Below, piece after piece: positions 31,367 to 43,039 of a DNA stretch of 64,000 nucleotides; within the stretch, counting starts at the first letter, position 1; the number at the start of each line of letters is the position of its first letter. This DNA is from Elymus sibiricus (Eukaryota; Streptophyta; Magnoliopsida; Poales; Poaceae): contig CM077666.1 of assembly GCA_039707655.1 (NCBI GenBank), positions 304,384,166 to 304,448,165 on the forward strand. The letters are read 5' to 3'. The notes below the pieces were generated by a model, which did not search any database, was not told the origin of the DNA, and worked only from the letters and a program-made list of their open reading frames with translations. A program made the translations under genes and the position numbers.

Positions 31367-32859
31367 TCATGCAAAGATCAGATGACCGTACAGATTGAAG
31401 TATCTGACTTTCTTGATTGCCTTCTCCGCGGCCATCTTCTCGTCGTCGCTCCACCCGCTCTCCCGCGGCGCCACCACTTCCCAGCCGCCCCCGAGCCCGC
31501 TGTCCTCGATGCGGCCACACTTCATCAGCACGACGCGCCTCAGCGCCTTGAACGTCTTCATTACGAGCCTGACCAGGCACACCTGCGTCGGCGTCAGCTC
31601 GAACCCGACGACCACCAGCTCCTTGAGGTGACGGTGCCCGAACCTGGACGGACGCCACATGATGTCGACGTCGGGCGGCGAGTCCTCGGCGCAGGGGGCG
31701 ACGCTGACATGGAGGGCTTCGAGCAACGGCGCCGCCTTGAGGAGGAGGCACGCCCACGACACGTCCCAGTTGGAAGGCACGTCCGCCACCAGAAGCCTGC
31801 GCAGGACGGGGAACGGCGTCACGCCGTCGAGCCACTGGTGGACCCACCTGTAGGTACCCGTGAACCGGAGGACGAGGTCCGTGACCGTCACGGCCGCAGG
31901 GGTAACCGCCACCAGGAGCTCGTCGAGCGTGTAGTCGTATCGGTCGTCCCAGGGGTCGCCTTCCAGGATGAAGAATCCAAGGCTGAGGACTACGTGCGCC
32001 AGGCGCGGGACGTTGCCGAATGCCAGGCTGACGGGGCTGCCGCTGCACTCCAGGCGCTCCAGCGCCGGGAGAGCGAGCAGCCGGATCGCCTGGAACGAGC
32101 AGTGGTAGACGACGAGCTCAATGATGCCCGACGCCGGCGCGTCCACCTCCATGACGCTGGGTATGTCGTTGTCGGTTTCGGGATGGCAGCGCCTGAGGTG
32201 CACGGACCGCAGCCCAGGCAGCTGGAAAACACACCGGCGTAGGCCGCCACAGGCACCGACGAGCTGATATCCTGAAGGACGAGCGCAGTGAGCTTGCCGT
32301 ACTTGTGGAGCGGCGGGAGGAGGCTGCAACCTCCGAGAGTGAGGCTGCGGATGAATTGCGACGACTCGTCGTCGAGGTAATGCTGAGGGAAGAAGTAAGC
32401 GATATGGTGTGCCACCGGCTTTACGAGGACCTCCAGGTCCTCCACGCCCCAGCTTCTGACCGATGTGCCGATCAGGCGGTCCACGAAAGCGGGTTCGTCC
32501 GGGTCAAAGAACTCGAGCCGGAGCCTCCTGCCGGGCTGGGGAATATAGCTTCCGTCCGCGTGGGCCGCTTCCATGAATCTGTCAATGGCGTCGTTGTACC
32601 TGGCCATGACACCCGGCGCGTATTCCTCAAGGAAGGCGGGAGACTGTTGGTACACCGGCGGTGGGAACATGTCGGTGACCCTAAACTCGAGGGCGCTGAG
32701 GAGGCGGGGGAGACGCGTCCAGCGCTTGGCTAGGACGGTTGTGACGAGCGCGGAGCGGGTGTCGAGGCCATCCAGGATGGTCACAAGGAGTTCGTCGGGC
32801 AGCGCACTGAGGCGGTCCACGCCGGGCTGCTGCCGCTGCCCAGGCGAGAGCGTGGCCAT
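31367..32859 (-). pseudogene. F-box protein with LRR/FBD-like region, one frame disruption
   Basis: The only plausible host gene. It starts MATLSPGQRQQPGVD at 32859. Residues ~16-50 (RLSALPDELLVTILDGLDTR, SALVTTVLAKRW) are an F-box, which docks to SKP1 in SCF ubiquitin ligases. LRR-like strands follow (SSQFIRSLTLGGCSLLPPL, LTALVLQDI). At about 32226-32229, in a TTTT run on the coding strand, the reading frame shifts: one base missing or two extra. The second frame continues with FQLPGLRSVHLRRCHPE, leucine-rich repeats and an FBD-like end (MKTFKALRRVVLMKCGRIED, KVRYFNLYG) to a stop at 31367. Total length (~497 codons) is normal for grass F-box/LRR proteins. No intron with usable borders explains the shift. 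It is either a recent pseudogene or a base error in a homopolymer. Confidence 0.8.
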
Positions 32860-32896
32860 GGGAAGGTTGGATGGAGCATGGTAACGTTGGGACTCG

Positions 32897-32905
32897 TATA
32901 TATAT
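32897..32905 (-). promoter_or_regulatory. TATA-like box of the F-box gene
   Basis: gtatatatatg on the plus strand is a TATATATA tract on the coding strand, about 40 bp before the ATG. That leaves a very short leader, so the transcription start or the start codon may differ from my choice. Confidence 0.45.
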
Positions 32906-32920
32906 GAAGTCCTCGCAAGC

Positions 32921-33240
32921 ATACGGGTAAAAATGGTAGGAAACACGATTTGAAACAAATCAAAGTAGAAGAGTGTCACACTTGGAGTGATTTCATATGT
33001 AGCAACATACGTGACAATTGTTACATGCGGGTAAAAATGGTAGGAATAGCAATCAGTCTGAATCGGCGTGTTATAATGGAGGCAACATACGAGAGAGTTG
33101 TTACATGCGGATAAAAATGTTAGGAATCACAATTTACGACAAATCAAACTAGAAGAATTCACACCTGGATTCATTTCATATGTGAGAAACATATGAGATA
33201 GTTGTTTCATGCGGGTAAGTATGTTAGGAACCGCAATTCA
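32921..33240. repeat. Imperfect ~100-bp repeats upstream of the F-box gene
   Basis: The core catgcgggtaaaaatggtagga and variants (acgggtaaaaatggtagga, gcggataaaaatgttagga, gcgggtaagtatgttagga) recur at about 32924, 33027, 33107 and 33211. They are joined by similar arms (aaatcaaa.tagaag..t.cacac.tgga, atttcatatgt, gttgttacatg). Roughly three to four decayed copies in direct orientation lie within 400 bp of the F-box start. Confidence 0.7.
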
Positions 33241-33382
33241 TATAAATGGGATTAAAAAATAATGGAGCATATCAACAATACTAGTAAAGTGGTACACATA
33301 TACCTTATGAAAATTGGCGTTATACGCAAAATATAAATTACTTAGACTTTGCTAAAAAAACTGAAACAAGATTCCATACTAA

Positions 33383-35406
33383 AGGAATGAATGAATTGAG
33401 ATGTTGCCCTAGCTCAAGTAGGGGTGTGTTCATATCTTAATGGAAGGTTTTTTTTATGTTACCTCGCAGACAAAAAATTTGGAAGTCCACCAAATAGTTA
33501 TTGATCTTTGATAATTTGTTTTTGTGCAAATGATCAGAGAATGGTTTTATTAAGGTAGAGTTGAAGGCCACCGTTGGTGAGGCTAGTAAGCAACTTGGTG
33601 TCTTCTTTTTACTGGCAAAACATCGATCTTACAAGAAAAGATATTATGTTAGGACTTGGTGCAACCCGTTTGCCCTTTTCAATTTCTTAGTCTATCCACT
33701 CGTATACTAGATCTTTTTGCCCGGTTTATTTGTTTTATAATAATATGGTTGCACGCATGCTAGTTGCTACAAAGGTTGGGGGTAATGAAGTTCCCATTTT
33801 CTAAAGAAACACATATGTTAGCTTTTACATGGTGGCTAGCGTTATGCGGTAGTTGACACTTGATATCATGCCTCGTCAACCGAACAACCCTTCCTCGTCA
33901 ACGTGAATATAACAAAAGGAAAGCAAGGAAGGGAATGTAACTATTGTACGGAGATGTGATAACAAGAACTACACATACATATAGACGGTAAAATCTAATT
34001 TGTTAGCGATTATAACAAGAAGAAGAAGAAGGAGGAAGGAGGAAATACAACAATCCTACGGAGATGTGAAAAATGTGTGATCTCTCGAATGTTACCAAAC
34101 AAAAGGGATTAATCATGATGTTGTTGCTGCGGTAAATGTTTATCCAAACAAATCAAGGAAACACAATTATAAGAACATCTTTATCCAAGAAATACGACTA
34201 ATATTTACACATATTGCTAAATATATTTGTATTTGTAAGGGTTTATACCTTCATTTTTTCACGCCAACTTTGTCTTCGTCTCTCCAGGAAGCTTTTTGAG
34301 GGGTGAGGATAGAAGTTTGATTTAGGATTCAATAGATCCTAGGAGTCAAAATAAGGGTGTTGATGGGTTAGCGGTGGATAGGAGAGGTAGCGAGAGAGAC
34401 ACCAAGAGGGGTCACGATGAAAGCGCGATGGTGGTAGTGACTATAGGTGGGAAATTTTATCTTGGGAGGCAACGAATCCAAACCTAACGATGAACCAAGG
34501 GAGATGATGATGGTGACAAATAGACGACGAGCAGGCAAGGAAGGATGAGGTGAAGTCTGGTGTTGGTGCTGCTCTTGGATTTAGAGTCCACAATTTATGA
34601 GGGGAGATCTCGCATGGTTGTACTAACACAAAGGGTAACAAAAACTTGGCGGCGGGGAGGACGCGAGCGTTGGGGGAGGGAACAGGAAGTCTCTAGGGTT
34701 AGAGATTCATGATTGGCTTATATAGAGAATTTGTGGAGTGAATTGGGAAAATCAACGGTCCATGACTCGATTTATATATGGGAACAAAGAACCAACGGTT
34801 ATCAAATATGTGTGTTCATATTTGAGGGGAAATGTTGTAAAATTTACATGTACACCTGGCGATTAATCGATAGAATGCTTGTAGGAGATCGCTCGGTGGA
34901 TTATTAGTATTCAAAAATGTTGTTAACTGAAGGATCTAAGATGTCTGAGGGGGGGGGGGGAGGGTGAATAGGAGACTATAAAATTTTAGCTTTTATTTGC
35001 AAATTTAGGTGAATGTGGATGAAGTTAGTTATGTAAATGTGCAAATACGTGATACAAACCTATATGACAGGATAACACTACCTCCACTAGATGCACAAGT
35101 AAACAAAGCTAGCAATAATTTACAAAAGTAAAGGTGGAGGAAGAGATAACCACAAGTCAGAGACGAATGATTTATCCCAAGTTCACACTCTTGGGGGAGT
35201 TATAATCTCCGCGGGAGAGTCATGGCGGACACCAAGTACCCCCAACAACACAAAGTCTCGCCTTCTTCTCCTTTGAGATTCCCACACAAAGTAGGAGCTC
35301 AAATCTCTAGTGGTAAACCTCGAGGTAGCCTCCAAATCATCAAAAACTTCTTTGGAGATCAATCCACAACTTGGAATATCTAAACAAGTGTATCTATACA
35401 AGCTTT
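33383..35406 (+). repeat. ~2-kb direct tandem duplication, copy A
   Basis: Matches 35407-38103 in order and orientation over its length: gaattgagatgttg at 33391 and 35417, ttggaagtccaccaaatag at 33480 and 35505, cgtcaaccgaacaa at 33885 and 35919, agcgagagagacaccaagag at 34390 and 37168, and gatttatcccaagttcaca/tacta at 35168 and 37930. The short frame seen in copy B is broken here by a stop. The copy contains the unoccupied target of the solo LTR (gggtg at 34355-34359). A poly(G) tract lies near 34950. No family recognised; the later part resembles internal sequence of an LTR element. Confidence 0.85.
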
Positions 35407-35548
35407 CAAAAAGAATGGATGAATTGAGATGTTGCAGTAGCTCAAGTAGGGGTCTATTCATATCTTAATGGAAGGTTTTCTAGTTACCTCGCTGGCAAAA
35501 AAATTGGAAGTCCACCAAATAGTTATTGATCTCTGATAATTTATTTTT

Positions 35549-35809
35549 GTGAAAATGATCAAAGAACGGTTTTATCAAGGTAGAGTTGAAGATCTTACTC
35601 AGGTTGTCGAGCTCACCATCGATGAAGCCAGTAAGCCCCTCAGTGTCTTCTTTTTATTGAAAAACATTGATATTACAAGAAATAGATATTATGTTAGGAC
35701 TTGGCGCAACCCGTTTGCCCTTTTCAATTGCTTGCTCAATGCACTCATATACTTGATCTTTTTTGCCCAGTTTATTAGTTTTATAATAATATGGTTACAC
35801 GCATCCTAG
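35549..35809 (+). pseudogene. Small ORF of unknown origin in duplication copy B
   Basis: 86 codons starting MKMIKERFYQGRVED, with a hydrophobic C-terminal half (ALIYLIFFAQFISFIIIWL) that looks like one membrane-spanning segment. The equivalent of copy A has stops (taa and tag within the first 30 codons). I recognise no family. It could be a decayed gene fragment carried by the duplicated repeat. Confidence 0.3.
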
Positions 35810-36446
35810 TTGCTACAAAGGTTGGGGTTAATGAAGTTTCAATTTTCGAAAGGAACACATATGTTAGCTCTTACATAGTGGCTAGGGTTATGCGGTGGTA
35901 GACACTCGACATCATGCCTCGTCAACCGAACAACTCTTCCTCGTCAATGTGACTATAACAAAGAGAAAGAAGGGAGGAAAAGCAACTATTGTACGGAGAT
36001 ATGATAATAAGATCTACACATACATATAGACTGTAAAATCTAGTGAACATGTGAATAGTTTGTTTTGCGGGAAAAGCAAGTGACTACAACAAGAAGAAAG
36101 AAGAAGGAAGGAAATACAACTATTCTATGGAGATGTGAAAAATGTGTGATCTCTCGAATCATACCAAACAAAAGGGATTGGTCTTGATGTTGCAGCGATA
36201 AATATTCATCCAAAAAAATCCAGGAAACACAATTATATGAACATCTTTATTCGCAAACTCAAATTGATGGGATGACTATATGATTAATATTTAAACATAT
36301 TGCTAAATATATTTTGTATTTGTAAGGTTTTATACCTTCATTTTCTTCACGACAACTTTGTATTCATCTCCACGGAGCTTTTTTCAGGGGCTAGGATAAA
36401 AGTTTGATTTAGGATTCAATAGCTTCTAGGAATCAAAATAAGGGTG

Positions 36447-37115
36447 TGATACGTCCATTTTGCATCATGTTTTCATATTGTTATTTATTATGTTTTGAGT
36501 CATTATTTCACTTTATGATACAATTCTTATGCCTTTTCTCTCTTATTTTACAAGATTCACATGAAGAGGAAGATTGCCAGCAGCTGGAATTCTGGACCGG
36601 AAACGGGTGAAACAGAGATAGCTATTCTGCACACCTCCAAATGGCCTGAAAATTTACGGAGAATTATTTTGGAATATATAAAAAATATTGGCTGAAGAAA
36701 TACCATAGGGGGACCCACCAGAAAGCGACAAGCCGGGGGGGGGGGGGCGCGCCCTACCCCCCTGGGCGCGCCCCCCGAGCTTGTGGCGCCCCAGGCAGGC
36801 CTCCAGGGCCCATCTTCCACTAGATGAGAATTCCCATGTGTCCTCGAGAACTTCTTTGCTTTATATAAGAGATCATTTCGGCTTGTCCTTTGCTACAAAA
36901 AGGATTGGGCCACCTTGCAGCACTTTATTATATTTGTTACTTGTTACTTGTTACGAATTATCTTGCTATCGAAACTATCTATTACCGCTACTTTCTGTAC
37001 TTGTAGAGAATATCTTGCTGAAAACCGCTTGTCATTTCCTTCTGCTCCTCGTTGGGTTCGACACTCTTACTTATGGAAAGGACTACGATTGATCCCCTAT
37101 ACTTGTGGGTCATCA
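36447..37115 (+). mobile_element. Solo LTR (669 bp) related to the 39505 element, internally deleted
   Basis: It begins TGATACGTCCATTTTGCATC and ends CTTGTGGGTCATCA, the same ends as the LTRs at 39505-41024 and 51685-53200. gggtg at 36442-36446 and 37116-37120 is the 5-bp duplication. It lacks about 850 bp of the middle of those LTRs (from roughly 39900 to 40730). Copy A of the duplication keeps one uninterrupted gggtg, giving a natural empty site. Confidence 0.92.
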
Positions 37116-38103
37116 GGGTGTTGATGACTTAACCAGTTGATGGCTTAACAGTGGATATGACAGATAGCGAGAGAGACACCAAGAGGGGTCTCGAGGAAAG
37201 TGTGGTGGTGGCAATGATAATAGGTGGTGAATTTTATCATGGGAGGCGAGGAATCCAAACCTAACGATGAAGGTGACAAATAGAATGACGACGAGTAGGC
37301 AAGGAAGGATGAGATGAAGTCTGGTGTCATTGTCGCTCTTCATTTTAGAGCCCACAATTTAGGAGGGGAGATCTCGTGTGGTCGTACTAACGTCAAGGGT
37401 AACAAAAACATGGCGGTGGGAGGACGTGCGCGTTGGGGGCGGGGACGGGGAGTATCTAGGGTTAGGGATTCATGATTGGCTTATATAGAGAATTGGTGGA
37501 GTGAATTGGGAAAATCAATGGTCCATAACTCAATTGATATGGCAACAAAGATCAAACGGTTATCAAATAGGCATGTTCATATTTGAGGGGAAATGTTCTA
37601 AAATGTACATGTACACTTGGCAAATAACTGAGTTGAATGCTTCTAAGAGATCGCTCGATAAATTATTAGTTTGCAACACATGTTGTTAACTGAATGATCT
37701 AAGATGTCGACTCACGGGGGGGGGGGGGGAATAGGTGACTACAAATTTTTAGCTTTTATTTTCAAGTTCAGGGGTATGTGGGTGAAGTTAGTTCTATAAA
37801 TGTGCAACTGCGTGATGCAACCTATATGACAGATAAAGCTAGCAACACAATATGCATAAGTAAATAGAGCTAGAAATAATTTATAGTAGTAAAGGTGAAG
37901 GAAGAAATAACCACAAGTTGGAGACGAAGGATTTATCCCAAGTTCATACTATTGTGGGAGTTCTAATCTCCGCTGGAGAGGTGTGGCGAACTCCATGTAC
38001 CCCCAACAACACAAAGTCTCACTTTCTTCTCTTTTGAGCTTCTCACACAAAGTAGGAGCTCAAACCTGAGGTAGGCAACAAATCTTCACAAACTTATTTG
38101 GTC

Positions 38104-39504
38104 CAAACCTTGGATTCTTCATAAGTATTCCAAATGTCTAGGAGTCCTCACAACTCCAAGAGTAACAAGATCAACAAGTGATTAGAAGGGGAATAAAAAT
38201 TTTGTTTGGTGGAAGTGTAGATCTGGATCTCTTCTATCTTTCCCTAATGTTTGGCAAAGAGTGGAGCAATAGGGAGGGAGATCTCAAGCTTTTATAATTT
38301 CATAATAATGGGTGGAGTGAGTGTGGAGGCGTCCTCTTCTATGTGTAGAAGAAGGGCCTATAAATATTGTCCCTCCAAACTTTTGCATGTTGGGCTACTT
38401 AAAGTGCAATCTAGAGGCACCACACTCTACCTGGAGATCCGGCTGCCCCTAGGCTCCGAGGGAAACTCCGGTGGATCTACAAGTGACTCGAGAAGGTACT
38501 AGATTGGTTCAGAACCACGTTCGGAGGTCTGTCTGTACCCTTTGACTGTAGGTTCCAGGCCATACTCTGGATGAATGTCAGGTTGTGTCTAAATGCTACT
38601 AGACAGGTTCGGAGGTTCGTGTGGACCCTTTGAGTAGTGCTAGAGTTCTGGTCCGGTCCTCGGGCAATTCCTGGGCGAGCCTATAATGTAGTGGACCCGT
38701 CCGGAGGCAGGTGGGATCAACATTTCCAAGCTCAATGAGCAATATTAACTTCATTGTGTCCCCAAGAATTCTAAAAAATTTATCAATCTCACTCACTTTG
38801 CTAGTTGCAACAAGTTATGAATGTATCATATGGTTGAAAGTCTTTTTTGAATTCCTGGAAGAATTATTGCAGAAAATAAAAGTGCATGTAAAAGTAAATT
38901 GGTGCTTGTTTTTATGAGAAAAATTGGATTGGGGTTCATAGGTTCACTAGTGGCATCCCTCCAAATAGTAACGGCGTAAAAAAATAAGCATAGGTATGTG
39001 TATGAATGATCACGACAAACTTGACAAATCAAAGACAGGGTGCAATGATATTATATTTCAATACATTCATAAATCCATAAACCGGTTAAATGCCCGACTC
39101 ATTATTGGTAATACTCCACCAAAAAACGCTAACAAATCATGCATCTCTAAGTATTAATTTGAATAAACAGATCATTTCCTAAAAAAATAGATCATTGCAT
39201 TAAGAATGATGACATATAATTGATAATAATATACACCTCACCTCTAGTTCATTACCATGACAATGAGTCAACTATCTTTTTATTCTTAGTGGCGAGAACA
39301 CAATTATCATCTTTTTTCTTTTACTTCAACTAAGATACTTCCCTCATGATTCATGAAGACTAACCCCATTTAATGCACACCACTCCCACTAGTGATATTT
39401 CATCTAAATTGGCCAATAATTAGACCGATAAATCAGAGAGAAAACATGCATCCATAAGCCATACAAACAACATATGATAATATGATCATAAAGTAACAAT
39501 TCAT
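38104..39504. other. Unassigned sequence between the duplication and the Athila-type element
   Basis: 38240-38730 has repeated ggttcggagg/ccggagg words and short frames (38251-38502, 38599-38796) and looks like a retroelement relic. 38750-39499 is AT-rich with no sustained frame or terminal repeats. The last five bases (ttcat, 39500-39504) are the target duplication of the next element. Confidence 0.4.
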
Positions 39505-41024
39505 TGATACGTCCAATTTGCATCATGATTTCCTACTGTTATTTATTATGTTTTTGATCATTATTTCACTTTATGGTACAATTCTTATGCCTTTTCTTTC
39601 TTAATTTGCAAGATTTACATGAAGAGGGAGAATGCCGGCAACTAGAATTCTGGACCTGAAATAGCCACATCAGAGATACCTATTCTACAGAGCTCCAATT
39701 GACCTGAAATTTTATGGAGATTTTTTATTGAATATATAAAAAATACTGGAGAAAAGAAATACCAGAGGGGACCCACCAGTTGCCCACAAGGCAACAGGGC
39801 GTGGCCCCCCTGGGCGCGCCCTGATGCCTTATGGGGCCCACAGCTGGCGTCTGGCCCCCCTCCTTCTGCTATATAAGGTCATTTACCCTAGAAAAAATAA
39901 AGAGAAGACTTTTGGGACGAAGCGCCGCCGTCTCGAGGCGGAACCTGGGCAGGAGCTATTTTGCTCTCCGGTGGAGCGATTCCGCCGGGGATACTTCCCT
40001 CCGGGAGGGAGAAATCGAAGCCATCGACATCACCAACGATCCTCTCATCGTGGGAGGACCAATCTTCATTAATATCTTCACCAGCACCATCTCATCTCAA
40101 ACCCTAGTTCATCTCTTGTATTCAATCTTTGTCTCAAAACCTCAGATTGGTACCTGTGGGTTGCTAGTAATGTTGATTACGTCTTGTAGTTGATGCTAGT
40201 TGGTTTATTTGGTGGAAGATTATATGTTTAGATCCTTAATGCTATTCAATACCCCTCTGATCTTGAATATGAATATGATTTGTGAGTAGTTACTTTTGTT
40301 CTTGAGGACATGGGAGAAGTCTTGTCATAAGTAATCATGTGAATTTGGTATTCGTTCGATATTTTGATGATATGTATGTTGTTGCTTCCTTTAGTGGTGT
40401 CGTGTGAACGTCGACTACATGACACTGCATCATCTGTGGGCCTAAGGGAAGGCATTGTGGAGTAGTAATTAGATGATGGGTTGCTAGAGTGACAGAAGCT
40501 TAAACCCTAGTTTATGCGCTATTCCGTAAAGGGCTGATTTGGATCCATATGTTTCATGCTATGGTTAGAGTTATCTTAATTCTTCTTTCGTAGTTGCGGA
40601 TGCTGGCGAGAGGGGGTAATCATAAGTGGGAGGCTTGTTCAAGTAAGAACAGCACCCAAGCACCGGTCCACCCACATATCAAATTATCAAAGTAGCGAAC
40701 GCGAATCAAACAAATATGATGAAAGTGACTAGATGAAATTCGCATGTGTCCTCGAGAACGCTTTGCTTATTATATGAGTTTGCTCCGGCTTGTCCTTTGC
40801 TACAAAAAGGATTGGGCCACCTTGCTGCACTTTTTGTTACCATTACTACTTTTTACTTGTTACAAATTATCTTGCTATCAAAACTATCTGTTACCACTAC
40901 TTTCAGTACTTGCAGAGAATAACTTGCTGAAAACCGCTTGTCATTTCCTTCTGCTCCTCGTTGGGTTCGACACTCTTACTTATCGAAAGGACTACGATTG
41001 ATCCCCTATACTTGTGGGTCATCA
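39505..41024 (+). repeat. 5' LTR of the Athila-type element (1520 bp)
   Basis: It differs from 51685-53200 by scattered substitutions and small indels. The TATA box tatataa is at 39870-39876 (copy at 52045-52051). A frame at 39831-40193 with a conserved counterpart at 52088-52369 covers the transcribed part; I regard it as non-coding because the LTRs are identical by descent. Confidence 0.93.
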
Positions 41025-41034
41025 AGACTCTTTT

Positions 41035-41052
41035 CTGGCGCCGTTTTCGGGG
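41035..41052 (+). promoter_or_regulatory. Primer-binding site, tRNA-Asp type
   Basis: tggcgccgttttcgggga starts 10 bp after the LTR. It is complementary to the 3' end of plant tRNA-Asp (as I remember it, TGGCGCCGTTGCCGGGGA) except for two bases (tt instead of gc). Confidence 0.65.
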
Positions 41053-41115
41053 AGTGAAGCGCCTTGGGTGAGTGGAATTTGGTATGGAAACATTTATATT
41101 ACGTGCTGAAATTTA

Positions 41116-43039
41116 TTGTCACTTGTCACTATGGAAAGTAATCCTTTAAGGGGCTTGTTCAGGGTATCTTCACCTCGACCGGAAGCAATAAGAGTTGTTC
41201 TTCAACCTATTGAACCTACTAAAAATATTTATTATGAAATTCCTTCGGGTATGATAGAGAAACTGCTAGCTAATCCTTATGCAGGAGATGGAACGGTACA
41301 TCCCGATATGCACTTGATCTATGTGGATGAAATTTGTGGATTGTTTAAGCTTGCAGGATTATCCGGAGATGGAGTTAAGAAGAAAGTATTCCCTTTATCT
41401 TTGGAGGGAAAGTCATTGACATGGTATAGGCTATGTGATGATACTGAAACATGGGACTGGAACCGGTTGAAGCTGGAATTCCACCAGAAATTTTATCATA
41501 TGCATTTGGTTCATCGTGATCGGAATTATATATATAATTTTTGGCCTCGTGAAGGAGAAAGTATTGCTCAAGCTTGGGAGAGGCTTAAGTATATGTTGCA
41601 CACATGCCCCAATCATGAGCTCTCAACAGAAATAATTCTTCAAAACTTTTATGCTCGGCTTTCTCATAATGATCAATCCATGCTCGATACTTCTTCTGCT
41701 GGTTCCCTTATGAAGAGAACTATTGAATCCAGATGGGATCTTCTTGAAAGAATTAAACGCAATTATGAATATTGGGAAATCGACAAAGGTAATGAGTCAG
41801 GTATAAATCTTGAGTTTGATTGTGTTAAATCTTTTATGGAAACTGATGCTTTTCATGGACTTGACTGTGAGATAGTAGCTACCTTCTGTGAATCTTTTGC
41901 TACTCATGTTGATCTCCCTAAGGAGAAATGGTTTAAATATCACCCACCTATTGAATTGAATGAAGAACCTGTTAGTGTTAAAGAAGAAATAATTGTTTAC
42001 CATGTTGATCCAGTTGTGCCTACTGCTTATATTGAGAAACCTCCTTTCCCTGTTAGGATTAAGGAACATGCTAAAGCTTCAACTGTGGTTAATAAGAGTA
42101 ATATTAGAGCACCTAGACCTTCTGAACATATTAAAGTTGAACCTAGTGTTGCCATGGTTAAAGATCTTTTGGTTGATAATATTGATGGACATGTCATATA
42201 TTTCTGTGATGAAGCAACTAGAATTGCTAAGCCAGACACTAAAGATAAAAACAAACTTGTAATTGGCATGCCTGTTATTTTTGTTAAAATTGGAAATCAT
42301 TGCTATCATGGTTTATGTGATGTTGGTGCTAGTGTGAGTGCTATTCCGTTTACTCTCTATCAAGAAGTCATGAATGATATTGCACCTGTTGAGATTGAAG
42401 ATATTGATGTTACTATTAAGCTTGCAAATAGAGATACTATTGCACCACTTGGGATTGTTAGAGATGTTGAAGTCTTGTGTGGTAAGATCAAATATCCTAC
42501 TGATTTTCTTGTTCTTGGATCACCACAAGATGATTTTTGTCCCATTATATTTGGTAGACCTTTCTTGAATACTGTTAATGCTAAGATTGATTGCACTAAA
42601 GAAATTGTTAGTGTTAATTTTGGTGAGATGTCTCATGAGTTTAATTTCTGTAAGTTTCGTAGACACCCTCGTGATAAAGAACTACCTAGTAAAGATGAAA
42701 TTATTGGTCTTGCTTCTATTGCTGTGCCTCCTACTGATCCTTTAGAACAATATTTGCTTGAGCATGAGAATGATATGAATATGAATGAAAGAAATGAAAT
42801 AGATGAGCTATTCTTTAAACAAGCACCTATCCTTAAACATAATTTGCCTGTTGAAATCTTGGGAGATCCTCCACCACCTAAGGGTGACCCTATGTTTGAA
42901 TTGAAGCAATTACCTGATACGCTTAAATATGCTTTTCTTGATGAAAAGAAGATATATCCTGTTATTATTAGTGCTAACCTTTCAGAGCATGAAGAAAAGA
43001 GATTACTTAAAACTCTGAAGAAGCATCATGCCGCTATTG
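41116..43039 (+). pseudogene. Gag and protease of the Athila-type element, split by a solo LTR
   Basis: The frame from 41116 stays open for 641 codons up to the insertion point. Residues ~40-200 form the gag core (HLIYVDEICGLFKLAGLSGD, LEGKSLTWYRLCDD, LKLEFHQKFYHMHL, NFYARLSHNDQSML). A retropepsin follows at residues ~385-490 (GLCDVGASVSAIPF with Asp-Val-Gly, IIFGRPFLNTVNAKI). The C-terminal part leads into RT (KRLLKTLKKHHAAI). The codon at 43039 is completed at 46484, so the frame is uninterrupted once the LTR is removed. The tail after 43040 (to 43137) is inserted sequence. Confidence 0.9.
43035..43039. repeat. Target-site duplication of the nested solo LTR, left (TATTG)
   Basis: tattg here and at 46479-46483. 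Confidence 0.95.

Larger units (their letters stand above)
35407..38103 (+). repeat. ~2-kb direct tandem duplication, copy B, with solo LTR inside
   Basis: Without the 669-bp LTR and its extra gggtg the copy is ~2.02 kb, equal to copy A. Substitutions and indels are scattered throughout, so the duplication is not recent. Similarity ends near 38103 (acaaacttatttgg), while copy A continues ~50 bp more before the junction. Confidence 0.85.

Noticed and set aside
31382..32242. 286-codon plus-strand frame opposite the F-box gene
   Set aside because: It mirrors the F-box LRR coding strand. Its composition (Arg/His/Glu/Asp-rich) is the usual antisense shadow and no start context or family supports it.
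39831..40193. 120-codon ORF conserved in both LTRs of the Athila-type element (39831-40193, 52088-52369)
   Set aside because: LTR copies are identical by descent, so conservation is not evidence for coding. The frame start differs between copies.
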